DNA of 35,995 nt from Microcoleus sp. CAN_BIN18 (GCA_026786085.1 JAJAYT010000233.1:1-35995), one strand, 5' to 3'. Shown: positions 27,286-35,916, counted from the stretch's first letter. Made by a program: numbers and translations. The notes: a model not told the origin generated them from the sequence alone.

Positions 27286-27635
27286 TCTGCCAGTCCAACT
27301 CAAATTCACGGCAGTATTCAAACGTCGCCTCAAAGGACTAGAAGAGAAAGTATCGCCAAATTCAAACCGATATTCAGCCTGTCCTTGATGAGATTATCCA
27401 AGGGAACTTCATTGGAAACCAGATTACAGGCACTCAATACATCGTTTACAAAGTCCGGGCTAAAAACAGCGATGCCCAAGTTGGTAAGAGCGGTGGTTAT
27501 CGTTTGATTTATCAAGTTGAATCACCGAATCAAGTTGTTTTACACCTGATTTATGCAAAATCAGAACAAGCAAACGTCTCGGCTGAAGAAATCCAAACTG
27601 CGATCGTACAATACCAAGCAGATCCAGACGAATGA
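27278..27635 (+). pseudogene. RelE/ParE-like toxin with a +1 frameshift
   Basis: Frame 1: MSDLPVQLKFTAVFKRRLKGLEEK. After dropping one G at about 27350 the reading continues YRQIQTDIQPVLDEIIQGNFIGNQITGTQYIVYKVRAKNSDAQVGKSGGYRLIYQVESPNQVVLHLIYAKSEQANVSAEEIQTAIVQYQADPDE*. Confidence 0.75.
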
Positions 27636-27662
27636 CTGTATTTAACCAAAATTTCAAAATCT

Positions 27663-29096
27663 GTGCTAACTCTTGACTACATAATGACTAAAGTGAAAAA
27701 TATGCAAAAACCCAAGCAACAAACCAACCAACCTATGAACTTTTCAGAAAAATCAGGGGGCAAAAGTGCCACATCCACAAAAACCAACTCAACACAGAAT
27801 CTCAACGCCTCGGGCCTGCGGACAATACTTTTTGCCGCCGGCATAGCCTCTCTGTGCGCTAGCTGTCAAAATCCTCAAACACCGATCGCCACAACTCCCG
27901 GAAGCAGTCCCGGAGCGACTCCCGCAGCCTCTCCCGTCGCCGTTAGCACCCCCGGAGACCCAAATACTGTCAAAATAGTCTCCATGCTGCCGATGACAGG
28001 TAGCGCTTTGGGTCAATCTCAAACAATGGTCAATGGCATCAAACAAGCACTCGCCGAAACCGATTCCAAAGCTTGCGACGGCAAAATCAAAATAGAATAC
28101 GAAGTTCTCGATGACGCCACCGCTGCGGCTGGCAAATGGGACCCGTCCCAAGTAACGTCCAACTCTAACAAAATAGTCGCTGACGGTTCGGTAGTTGCTG
28201 CGATCGGTCACTACAACTCAGGTGCCGCTAAACTTTCAATCCCCGTGCTCAACCAAGCTAACGTCGTGATGATCAGTCCGGCAAACACCTATCCGGGCTT
28301 GACCAAACTAGGAAAAGGCGAACCCAAAGAACCCAATGTTTATTACCCTACAGGCACTCGCAATTTCACCCGCGTTGTACCCGCTGACGACATCCAAGGT
28401 ACAGTAGCCACCAACTGGGCGAAATCTTTAGGAGTTAAAAAAGTCTACATCCTCGACGATCAAGAACTGTACGGCAAAGGCATTGCTGACGTTTTTGAAG
28501 CAACTGCTAAAACTGCGGGAATTGAAGTCCTCGTCCGCGAGGGAATTGATATCAAAGCCAGCGATTACAAAGCTTTAATGAATAAGATCAAAGCTTTGAA
28601 TCCAGAAATGATTTACTTTGGTGGCACTACCCAAAGCAATGCCGGACAAATCATTAAAGACATCAGAAATGTCGGAATGACACCTGAAGCAGTTAAAATC
28701 ATGGGCCCGGACGGCATTAAAGACCAAGCTTTAATTGATGCAGGAGGCAAAGATGCCGAAGGCGTTTATGCTACTTTTGGCGGCTTGCCTCCTAAAGAAT
28801 TGACTGGCGAGGGCGCGAAGTGGTATGAAAGCTACAAGGCAAAATATAATGCTGAACCAGAAGCTTATGCAGCTTATGCTTTTGAATCTGCTAAGGTGAT
28901 TATCGGCGCAATTAATAAGGTTTGCAAAAATGACCGCGCTGCGATCCGCGATGCTGTTTTGGCAACTAAGGATTTTAACGGCGTACTTGGCACTTGGAGT
29001 TTTGATGCTAATGGTGACACTAGCTTGACTGTAATGTCAGGAAATGTTGTTAAAGGCGGCAAGTGGGAGTTTGTGAGTGCACTCAAGACTGAATAA
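27663..29096 (+). CDS. ABC transporter substrate-binding protein, branched-chain/neutral amino acid type (lipoprotein-like)
   Basis: NTVKIVSMLPMTGSALGQSQTMVNGIKQALAETD...ILDDQELYGKGIADVFEATAKTAGIEVLVREGIDIKASDYKALMNKIKALNPEMIYFGG; N-term hydrophobic stretch ending ...SLCASC. Alternative starts at 27684/27702. Confidence 0.88.
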   Translation: MLTLDYIMTKVKNMQKPKQQTNQPMNFSEKSGGKSATSTKTNSTQNLNASGLRTILFAAGIASLCASCQNPQTPIATTPGSSPGATPAASPVAVSTPGDPNTVKIVSMLPMTGSALGQSQTMVNGIKQALAETDSKACDGKIKIEYEVLDDATAAAGKWDPSQVTSNSNKIVADGSVVAAIGHYNSGAAKLSIPVLNQANVVMISPANTYPGLTKLGKGEPKEPNVYYPTGTRNFTRVVPADDIQGTVATNWAKSLGVKKVYILDDQELYGKGIADVFEATAKTAGIEVLVREGIDIKASDYKALMNKIKALNPEMIYFGGTTQSNAGQIIKDIRNVGMTPEAVKIMGPDGIKDQALIDAGGKDAEGVYATFGGLPPKELTGEGAKWYESYKAKYNAEPEAYAAYAFESAKVIIGAINKVCKNDRAAIRDAVLATKDFNGVLGTWSFDANGDTSLTVMSGNVVKGGKWEFVSALKTE

Positions 29097-29103
29097 TTAG
29101 TCA

Positions 29104-29180
29104 GAAGGAAGAAGGAAGAAGGAAGAAGGAAGAAGGAAGAAGGAAGAAGGAAGAAGGAAGAAAGAAGAAGGAAGAAGGGA
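29104..29180. repeat. Heptamer tandem repeat (unit GAAGGAA, about 10 copies) forming an uninterrupted homopurine tract
   Basis: Eight perfect GAAGGAA units, then GAAAGAA, GAAGGAA, GAAGGGA, read directly. Confidence 0.92.
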
Positions 29181-29273
29181 TTATAAAAAATCCTGCCTTT
29201 TTCTTTTTCCCTTTTCCCTTCAATGCCCAATGCCAGATTCCCGATTTCCGATTTCCGATTTAACTGGTTAACT

Positions 29274-29386
29274 GGTTCCCAGGCTCTGCCTGGGAACCGA
29301 TGTCTAGAGGCTCTGCCTCGCTTTTATAGTAGGAAAATTGGAGGCAGAGCCTCTGGATCTGCGTTACCAGGCTTTGCCTGGTAACG
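29274..29386. repeat. Cluster of three palindromes (REP/MITE-like) between the SBP and LivH genes
   Basis: GGTTCCCAGGCTCTGCCTGGGAACC (29274-29298); AGAGGCTCTGCCTC (29306-29319)/GAGGCAGAGCCTCT (29341-29354); CGTTACCAGGC-TTT-GCCTGGTAACG (29362-29386). Confidence 0.85.
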
Positions 29387-29455
29387 AGTATAAAAAAACC
29401 CGGTTTCTGCCTCAATGCACAATTCCCGATTTCCGATTACCAATTACCGAAAATT

Positions 29456-30532
29456 ATGAAAAACTGGCAGAGTATTCTCTTATATATAGGTGTAGCATAT
29501 ATAGTTTTGTTGTTGGGCCCGATCGCCGGATTTGACTTACCCAAAATTATTGGTGAAATAATCCGCAGTCCCGAAGTGCTGATTCAACAGTTGTTAGTGG
29601 GTTTAGTCAACGGGGCGCTGATTGCAATTATTGCTTTGGGTTACACGATGGTTTACGGCATTATTGAGCTGATCAATTTTGCTCACGGCGATTTGTATAT
29701 GTTGGGTGCTTTTGCTTCCCTGACTGTGTTTGGAGCTTTTGGGATTCAAGACGGCGCACCTTTAGCGGTGGCGATACCGGTGATGTTAGTCGCTTTGGTT
29801 GTATGTTCGCTGTTTTGTGCTGGACTAAATATTGTTGTCGAAAAGTATGCTTATCGACCTTTGCGAAATGCTCCTCGCTTGGCTCCGTTAATTTCGGCGA
29901 TCGGGGTTTCGTTTATTTTCCAAAATATGGGATTATTTTGGGGAGGATTGAAAGCTTTTATTCCGGTGATGGGTTCTAATTCGGCTGCTCCGAAAAGCTT
30001 CCCCGATTTGTTACCACGAGTTGATATTCTCAAAGCTATGGGAATTCAAACCACTATTGTATTTACTACCAAAGACTTAATTGTGTTGGTGGTAGCTTTG
30101 GTATTGATGGTTTTGCTTCATGTGTTTGTGCAGTACACTCGTCTGGGAAAGGCGATGCGGGCAACAGCTCAAAGCCGCGATGCTGCTAAGATTATGGGAA
30201 TTAATGTCGATCAGATTATTGCTCTGACTTTTTTGATCGGGGGAGCTTTGGCTGGTTCGGCGGGGATTTTGGTTGGTTTGTATAACAATACAATTGTGTT
30301 TACGATGGGGTTTACGGCGGGTCTGAGGGCTTTTACTGCGGCGGTTTTGGGGGGGATTGGTAATATTGTTGGGGCGATGTTGGGAGGGGTTTTGATTGGG
30401 GTGCTTTCGTCTTTGAGCGATCAGTATTTGTCGAGTCGCTGGACTAATGCTTGGGTGTTTGGGGTTTTGGTGGTGATTTTGGCTTTTCGGCCGGGGGGTT
30501 TGTTGGGCGAGAATGTTCAGGAGAAGGTTTGA
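29456..30532 (+). CDS. livH: Branched-chain amino acid ABC transporter permease, LivH family
   Basis: QLLVGLVNGALIAIIALGYTMVYGIIELINFAHGDLYMLGAF...LGKAMRATAQSRDAAKIMGINVDQIIALTFLIGGALAGSAGIL...AFTAAVLGGIGNIVGAMLGG. Confidence 0.92.
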   Translation: MKNWQSILLYIGVAYIVLLLGPIAGFDLPKIIGEIIRSPEVLIQQLLVGLVNGALIAIIALGYTMVYGIIELINFAHGDLYMLGAFASLTVFGAFGIQDGAPLAVAIPVMLVALVVCSLFCAGLNIVVEKYAYRPLRNAPRLAPLISAIGVSFIFQNMGLFWGGLKAFIPVMGSNSAAPKSFPDLLPRVDILKAMGIQTTIVFTTKDLIVLVVALVLMVLLHVFVQYTRLGKAMRATAQSRDAAKIMGINVDQIIALTFLIGGALAGSAGILVGLYNNTIVFTMGFTAGLRAFTAAVLGGIGNIVGAMLGGVLIGVLSSLSDQYLSSRWTNAWVFGVLVVILAFRPGGLLGENVQEKV

Positions 30533-30550
30533 AGGTGCGGGGTTGAAACA

Positions 30551-30964
30551 ATGGCAAAAGACATTTATCATAATAATGTCAGGACTGCTTTAGAAAAGGA
30601 TGGGTGGATAATTACAGACGATCCTCTGACTTTGCAATTTGGTTCGCGCGGTGTGTTTGTGGATCTGGGGGCTAAAAAGCTGCTAGCTACCGAACGCGAA
30701 GGACAAACCATTGCCGTTGAAATCAAAAGTTTTGTCGGTAAATCTCCAGTCAAAGATTGGGAAAATGCGATCGGGCAATTTACTTTGTACTTGAAAATTC
30801 TCTCTAGAATAGATCCCAATCGTACGCTATACCTAGCAATTACCGAAGAAATTTATGTGAGCTTCTTTGCTGAAGATATCGTGCAAGTTGTTCTGGCAGA
30901 TGGAATAATAAAAATTATCGTTGTCGATTCAATTCAGGAGGTTATTACCAGATGGATAAACTAG
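30551..30964 (+). CDS. xisH: XisH family protein (fdxN element excision controlling factor-like)
   Basis: MAKDIYHNNVRTALEKDGWIITDDPLTLQFGSRGVFVDLGAKKLLATEREGQTIAVEIKSFVGKSPVKDWENAIGQFTLY, a typical XisH sequence. Confidence 0.92.
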   Translation: MAKDIYHNNVRTALEKDGWIITDDPLTLQFGSRGVFVDLGAKKLLATEREGQTIAVEIKSFVGKSPVKDWENAIGQFTLYLKILSRIDPNRTLYLAITEEIYVSFFAEDIVQVVLADGIIKIIVVDSIQEVITRWIN

Positions 30965-31287
30965 ATGAATACCGCGAGTTAATCTATAAAATTCTGTCGT
31001 ACTATGCCAGCCTACCGTACAGATACGCCCAGATTAATAACAAAGTTATTGTCAGCGAAGACCGAAATGATTTTTTATTGATGAGTGAAGGCTGGGAGGG
31101 GCAAAAGCGACTTCACTACTGCCTGATTCACGTTGAAATTCGCAACGGCAAACTCTGGATTCATTATGATGGTATTGAAGACGGCATTACCGATGAATTA
31201 CTGGAAGGTGGCGTTCCTGAAAACTGCATTGTTTTGGCGTTTCATTCGCCGGAAGTACGCAAACATACTGGATTTGCGATCGCCTGA
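30952..31287 (+). CDS. xisI: XisI family protein
   Basis: MDKLDEYRELIYKILSYYASLPYRYAQINNKVIVSEDRNDFLLMSEGWEGQKRLHYCLIHVEIRNGKLWIHYDGIEDGITDELLEGGVPENCIVLAFHSPEVRKHTGFAIA; overlaps xisH by 13 bp. Confidence 0.92.
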   Translation: MDKLDEYRELIYKILSYYASLPYRYAQINNKVIVSEDRNDFLLMSEGWEGQKRLHYCLIHVEIRNGKLWIHYDGIEDGITDELLEGGVPENCIVLAFHSPEVRKHTGFAIA

Positions 31288-31328
31288 AAATACGATCGCG
31301 AAATATCGAGTTAACCTGCGCTATCAAA

Positions 31329-31901
31329 TTAGATATTCCCTGGTTTCAACCAGCCAAAAACTTCGCCTAAAGTCAACTGCATTTCCCCCATAAATTCGGG
31401 AATTGGAAGTATATCTGTCGGTTCTTGCAGTGCGATCGGCTGCTGCCCTGCGGGATAAGCTAAAATGTTTTTTTCATCAGGATCGAGCAACCAACCCATC
31501 TGACAACCGGCATTCAAACAGTGCAAAATATTGTTGGTGACTTTGGTTTGGCTTTGGCCTGGCGACAAAATTTCTATTGTCCAGTCTGGGTAAGCGTTAA
31601 ATGTATTGGCAATTTCGCCGTCAGCGTCTAGGGGAATGCGATTCCACACAAAAATCGCGACATCGGGAACAATAGAACGTCCGCCAAAGGTGCAGCGAAG
31701 TTCTGGAAATGCCCAAGCAATCCGCTGAGGTTTGCCCACTGCATTAACCGTCGTGATGAGTTCTCCCTGAATTGTGCTGTGTTTTCCTTTTGGCATAGGT
31801 TTTTCTAAAATAGCACCGTTGATGTATTCGCTAGCAGGTTTGGTTTCTGGGAGTTGCAAAAAGTCGTCCAGGGTGATAGTTTTTTGAGCAGCTTGTACCA
31901 T
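31329..31901 (-). CDS. Uma2 family (DUF820) protein, paralogue of the one at 17316-17879 (ORF extends to 31988; ATG 31901 preferred)
   Basis: MVQAAQKTITLDDFLQLPETKPASEYINGAILEKPMPKGKHSTIQGE...AFPELRCTFGGRSIVPDVAIFVWNRIP...PDWTIEILSPGQSQTKVTNNILHCLNAGCQMGWLLDPDEKNI. Confidence 0.9.
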   Translation of the reverse strand: MVQAAQKTITLDDFLQLPETKPASEYINGAILEKPMPKGKHSTIQGELITTVNAVGKPQRIAWAFPELRCTFGGRSIVPDVAIFVWNRIPLDADGEIANTFNAYPDWTIEILSPGQSQTKVTNNILHCLNAGCQMGWLLDPDEKNILAYPAGQQPIALQEPTDILPIPEFMGEMQLTLGEVFGWLKPGNI

Positions 31902-32115
31902 ATCGCGATCGCCCATTTGAAGTGTGTTGGGGTAACAGTTCCAGTATATCTCAAGTTTTGTCGCTTTTGGTGCAATAATCGAACTCAAAAGATTCTAAAC
32001 TGTAGCTAGCCCGATCGCCAATTTCCAAAACCAGCAGTCGATGCGAGAAGATGATTGTTATCTTACCTCCATCCATCCGTTACATCCGTTACATAATCCG
32101 TTGCCGAACTTCCTT

Positions 32116-33681
32116 ATGTCAAACAAGATAATCAAAGCAATTAAATCTAGTGGTATTTTAGGAGCGATCGCCTCTTTTACAGTCATCCTATTCGGCGGTT
32201 GGAGTGGAACAGTCATCGGCTGGCTGATGGGTACGGCGGCTGGCTTCATCGCTTGTCAGGAACAGAAGGTTTATAACCCGAAAATGGGTGCGACAGTTGG
32301 CAGTTTAGCGGGATTGGGTTTGGGCGTTTGGCTGTTAGTTGCTAGCGTGTTTGAAGGTGTCTTAGTTAGACCTTTTTCTGGTCAATCTGCTGTGGCTTTA
32401 CCGACTACTTTGCTGTACGGAATTTGCAGTTTGACGATCGCAATTTTGACAGCTACATTAATGGGTGCTCTACAAGGTTTACCAACGGAACGCCAGCGAT
32501 TGGCAACTTTGGTAACATTAGCTTTTATTCTAATTCTGTTTCCGTTCATTGATATTCAAGCTAAAACTGGTTGGATTGCGACTGTAGTACAGATTCAAAT
32601 CTTTATTATGTTGGCGCTGGGTTTGAATATTACTGTCGGTTTTGCGGGTTTGTTGGATTTGGGATATGCGGCGTTTTTTGCGATCGGCGCTTACACGACG
32701 GCTTTGCTATCTTCTGGGCAGTTAAATATTGCTTGGAATTTTTGGGTGGTTTTGCCGATCGCGGCCGGTGTAGCTGGCATATCGGGCGTAATCCTGGGTA
32801 TTCCGACACTGCGGCTCAAGGGCGACTATTTGGCGATCGTCACCCTCGGTTTTGGGGAAATTATCCCAGTTGTATTTAGGAATTTAACCGCGATTCGGAT
32901 CGACGAACCAGTCTCAAAGATTGTGGCTTCGTTGTTGGGTAAACCAGAATTGGTGTTATGTCTGGTTGGGTGCGATCGGCCTTTTAACCTCACCGGGGGC
33001 GAAGCGGGCATAAACCCGATCGGGCGTCCATCTCTCCCCATCATCGGCACTTTTACTACCGGCAACTACTTTCCCTGGTACTACCTCATTTTACTATTAG
33101 TTGTCTTCGCCTACTTCATGATTTCTAGACTCAGAGATTCCCGTTTAGGACGGGCCTGGAATGCCCTGCGCGAAGATGAATTAGCGGCTAGTGCAATGGG
33201 CATTAATCTCGTCAAAACCAAACTTTCTGCTTTTGCGATGGGAGCGACGTTTTCGGGGTTTGCAGGCGCGTTTTACGCAGCTTATATTAGCGCTATTTTC
33301 CCCAGCGTCTTTGATTTCTCAGTCTCGGTGATTATCCTGTGTATGGTGATTTTAGGCGGTTTGGGCAACATGACAGGCGTGATTTTGGGCGCTATCATTA
33401 TCATGTCAGCCGATCGGCTTTATCTACCCCAACTCGCACAAGTCCTCAAAGGTTTTATGAATACTTTTGTACTTCCCAGAATTGCAATCCCCCAGTTAGC
33501 AGACTTTCTAGCAACCAGTTTAGACCCGATTCAAATGCGCTTATTTCTATTCGGTTTAACTTTAGTTGTGATGATGATCGTGCGGCCGGAAGGGCTGATT
33601 CCCGATCGTATTCACCAAGCTGAACTGCATTCAGATGGTGAAACGAGCAACGAATCTTTAGCCGATTTCAGAAGTCAATAG
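32116..33681 (+). CDS. livM: Branched-chain amino acid ABC transporter permease, LivM family (ORF extends to 32041)
   Basis: LGLNITVGFAGLLDLGYAAFFAIGAYTTALL...GDYLAIVTLGFGEIIPVVFRN...SRLGRAWNALREDELAASAMGINLVKTKLSAFAMGATFSGFAGAFYA. Confidence 0.92.
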   Translation: MSNKIIKAIKSSGILGAIASFTVILFGGWSGTVIGWLMGTAAGFIACQEQKVYNPKMGATVGSLAGLGLGVWLLVASVFEGVLVRPFSGQSAVALPTTLLYGICSLTIAILTATLMGALQGLPTERQRLATLVTLAFILILFPFIDIQAKTGWIATVVQIQIFIMLALGLNITVGFAGLLDLGYAAFFAIGAYTTALLSSGQLNIAWNFWVVLPIAAGVAGISGVILGIPTLRLKGDYLAIVTLGFGEIIPVVFRNLTAIRIDEPVSKIVASLLGKPELVLCLVGCDRPFNLTGGEAGINPIGRPSLPIIGTFTTGNYFPWYYLILLLVVFAYFMISRLRDSRLGRAWNALREDELAASAMGINLVKTKLSAFAMGATFSGFAGAFYAAYISAIFPSVFDFSVSVIILCMVILGGLGNMTGVILGAIIIMSADRLYLPQLAQVLKGFMNTFVLPRIAIPQLADFLATSLDPIQMRLFLFGLTLVVMMIVRPEGLIPDRIHQAELHSDGETSNESLADFRSQ

Positions 33682-33818
33682 CAAAGGTGAAAGATTAGCC
33701 ATTAAGTTCTATTTTGTTTGTACGTTAGAAAGTCCGCTTTGACAAACATCTTTTCCCGCCGAATAGAATTACGATGCTACACAAACTCTCGTCCGAGCAA
33801 CCCGAGTTATCAAATTCT

Positions 33819-33880
33819 GTAGGGTGCGTCAGTCCAGAGATTTGACTCAACTCAAACAATATTCTGCTGACGCACCTTAC
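33819..33880. repeat. Palindromic interspersed repeat (GTAGGGTGCGTC family), copy 2
   Basis: GTAGGGTGCGTCAG (33819-33832) / CTGACGCACCTTAC (33867-33880), 13/14 inverted match. Confidence 0.8.
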
Positions 33881-33947
33881 CAAAGCAAAGTAACAAAAAC
33901 TACCCACAATCACAAATTCGAGGCTCAAATCCTTATATATTAAGAAA

Positions 33948-34009
33948 GGTGCGTGACGCCAGAAGCCTGCTAGACTCCGCCTAAATTGATTTGCCGTCAC
34001 GCACCCTAC
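33948..34009. repeat. Palindromic interspersed repeat (GTAGGGTGCGTC family), copy 3
   Basis: GGTGCGTGACG (33948-33958) / CGTCACGCACC (33995-34005), followed by CTACC. Confidence 0.8.
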
Positions 34010-34048
34010 CGGAGAAGATCAAAACTAATATTAGGAAACACAACCAAA

Positions 34049-34828
34049 ATGTCACTATTAGAAGCACAGCAACTTACAATGCGATTCGGCGGCTTGACAG
34101 CGGTAAATCAAGTTAGTTTAACTTTGGAAAAAGGATCGATCGCCAGTTTGATCGGCCCCAACGGTGCGGGCAAAACCACGTTTTTTAATATGCTGACGGG
34201 TATCTACAAACCGAGTGGCGGTAACTTGCTGCTGGAAAATAAGAATATCACCGGTTTACCACCCGATCGCCTGACAAGTTTCGGGATTGCTAGAACTTTT
34301 CAAAATATCCGCTTGTTTAACAATATGACTGTGCTGGACAATATTTTAGTAGGTAGACACTGCCGATTAAAAACAGGTTTGTTGGGTGCAATCCTCCGCC
34401 CACCGACTGCGATTACCGAGGAACGGGAAGCTAAAATAAAAGCGCTAGCTATGCTAGATTTTGTCGGTTTAGGCATCAAGAAAGCGCCGGAGTTGGCAAA
34501 AAACCTTTCCTACGGCGACCAGCGCCGATTGGAAATTGCGAGGGCTTTGGCATCTGATCCAAAAGTTTTGCTTTTGGATGAACCGACTGCGGGAATGAAT
34601 CCGAACGAAACGGCAGATTTAACTCGCTTTATTTACAGAATTCGCGATGAGTTGGATTTGAGTATTTTGCTAATCGAACACGACATGAAGGTGGTGATGG
34701 GAATTAGCGATCGCGTGAGTGTCATGGAATACGGCACCAAAATTGCGGAGGGAACTCCCGATGAAGTTCGCGCCAATCCTCGCGTGATTGAGGCATATTT
34801 GGGAAAAGAAGAAGATGCCAATGGGTAA
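34049..34828 (+). CDS. livG: Branched-chain amino acid ABC transporter ATP-binding protein, LivG family (ORF extends to 33986)
   Basis: LLEAQQLTMRFGGLTAVNQVSLTLEKGSIASLIGPNGAGKTTFFNMLTG...LSYGDQRRLEIARALASDPKVLLLDEPTAGMNPNE. Confidence 0.94.
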   Translation: MSLLEAQQLTMRFGGLTAVNQVSLTLEKGSIASLIGPNGAGKTTFFNMLTGIYKPSGGNLLLENKNITGLPPDRLTSFGIARTFQNIRLFNNMTVLDNILVGRHCRLKTGLLGAILRPPTAITEEREAKIKALAMLDFVGLGIKKAPELAKNLSYGDQRRLEIARALASDPKVLLLDEPTAGMNPNETADLTRFIYRIRDELDLSILLIEHDMKVVMGISDRVSVMEYGTKIAEGTPDEVRANPRVIEAYLGKEEDANG

Positions 34829-35064
34829 TGCAATTTTAGATTTGGGATTTTAAATTTCAAATTGGGGATGACTGATAAATATTATGTTTGTAGCTTGTCT
34901 CCAGTGGCATTCTGTGTTTAAAATTAATGGTATTGTGCGCCCATAGATAAGTGAGATGCGTCCAGAAATCCATTAGGAATTGATGTTCGGCGGTTTTTCC
35001 TAAACTTTAAAAGTTGATAATTAGTAGGGATAATATAACAAAGGACAAAGTAGAAAGAGTAACT

Positions 35065-35772
35065 ATGCTAGAAATCAAAGATATTCACACCTATTACGGA
35101 AATATCCACGCTCTCAAAGGAGTGTCGCTAACAGTCTCTCAAGGAGAAGTTGTGACATTAATCGGTAGCAACGGGGCGGGAAAAACTACAACTCTCCGCA
35201 CGATTCAAGGACTGCTGCGCCCACGTCAAGGTACTGTATTATTTGAGGGAAAGCCTTTGGAATCGCTGTCTACAGAGGCGATCGTCCGTTTGGGCATTTC
35301 TCAAAGTCCCGAAGGGCGGCTGATTTTTGGGCGCATGACGGTGCAAGAAAACCTGGAAATGGGTGCTTATCTCCGCAACGATACTCTCGGTATCAAGTCG
35401 GATATGGAAAAAGCTTTAAATTTATTTCCCCGTTTGCGAGAAAGAATTAGTCAAAAAGGGGGAACTCTCAGCGGGGGGGAACAGCAAATGCTGTCGATCG
35501 CCCGGGCTTTGATGTCGCGCCCCCGTTTGCTATTGTTGGACGAGCCGAGTATGGGCTTGGCTCCTATGTTAGTCAGTCAAATTTTTGCGATCGTCCGCGA
35601 TATTAATGCTCAAGGAACTACTATTTTATTGGTGGAACAAAACGCCCGGATGGCTTTAAGTGTAGCTCACCGCGGCTATGTCATTCAAACTGGTGAGGTT
35701 GTAGTCGCCGGTACTGCTACCGATTTGCAGTCAAATGAAACTGTTCGCAAGGCGTATTTAGGTGAAAGTTAA
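35065..35772 (+). CDS. livF: Branched-chain amino acid ABC transporter ATP-binding protein, LivF family (ORF extends to 35014)
   Basis: LEIKDIHTYYGNIHALKGVSLTVSQGEVVTLIGSNGAGKTTTLRTIQGLL...GGTLSGGEQQMLSIARALMSRPRLLLLDEPSMGLAPMLV. Confidence 0.94.
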   Translation: MLEIKDIHTYYGNIHALKGVSLTVSQGEVVTLIGSNGAGKTTTLRTIQGLLRPRQGTVLFEGKPLESLSTEAIVRLGISQSPEGRLIFGRMTVQENLEMGAYLRNDTLGIKSDMEKALNLFPRLRERISQKGGTLSGGEQQMLSIARALMSRPRLLLLDEPSMGLAPMLVSQIFAIVRDINAQGTTILLVEQNARMALSVAHRGYVIQTGEVVVAGTATDLQSNETVRKAYLGES

Positions 35773-35800
35773 ATAGCTATTTGGGGAAGGGGTAATATGA

Positions 35801-35916
35801 TGTCCGGTCGATTACCATAACAAAAACGGTTTGTAGTGCGGGCTTTTGTCCGCAATCCGGGCGCGGACTAAAGTCCGCACTACGAACCAATTTTAGATAG
35901 GTCAATTGACCGGACA
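35801..35916. mobile_element. MITE-like element candidate: 13-bp terminal inverted repeats around a large internal palindrome
   Basis: TGTCCGGTCGATT (35801-35813) and AATTGACCGGACA (35904-35916) are inverted repeats (12/13). Inside, GGTTTGTAGTGCGGGCTTTTGTCCGC...GCGGACTAAAGTCCGCACTACGAACC (35828-35888). No clear target-site duplication seen. Confidence 0.55.

Noticed and set aside
27789-28211. 140-aa minus ORF over the SBP gene
   Set aside because: Antisense to a clear substrate-binding protein; no domain signature.
29104-29180. CRISPR-like array
   Set aside because: 7-nt unit tandem repeat without spacers; no cas genes in the window.
30077-30571. 164-aa minus-strand ORF antisense to livH
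   Set aside because: Low-complexity P/N/Q/S/H-rich translation typical of the shadow of a hydrophobic-protein gene; livH on + is clearly real.
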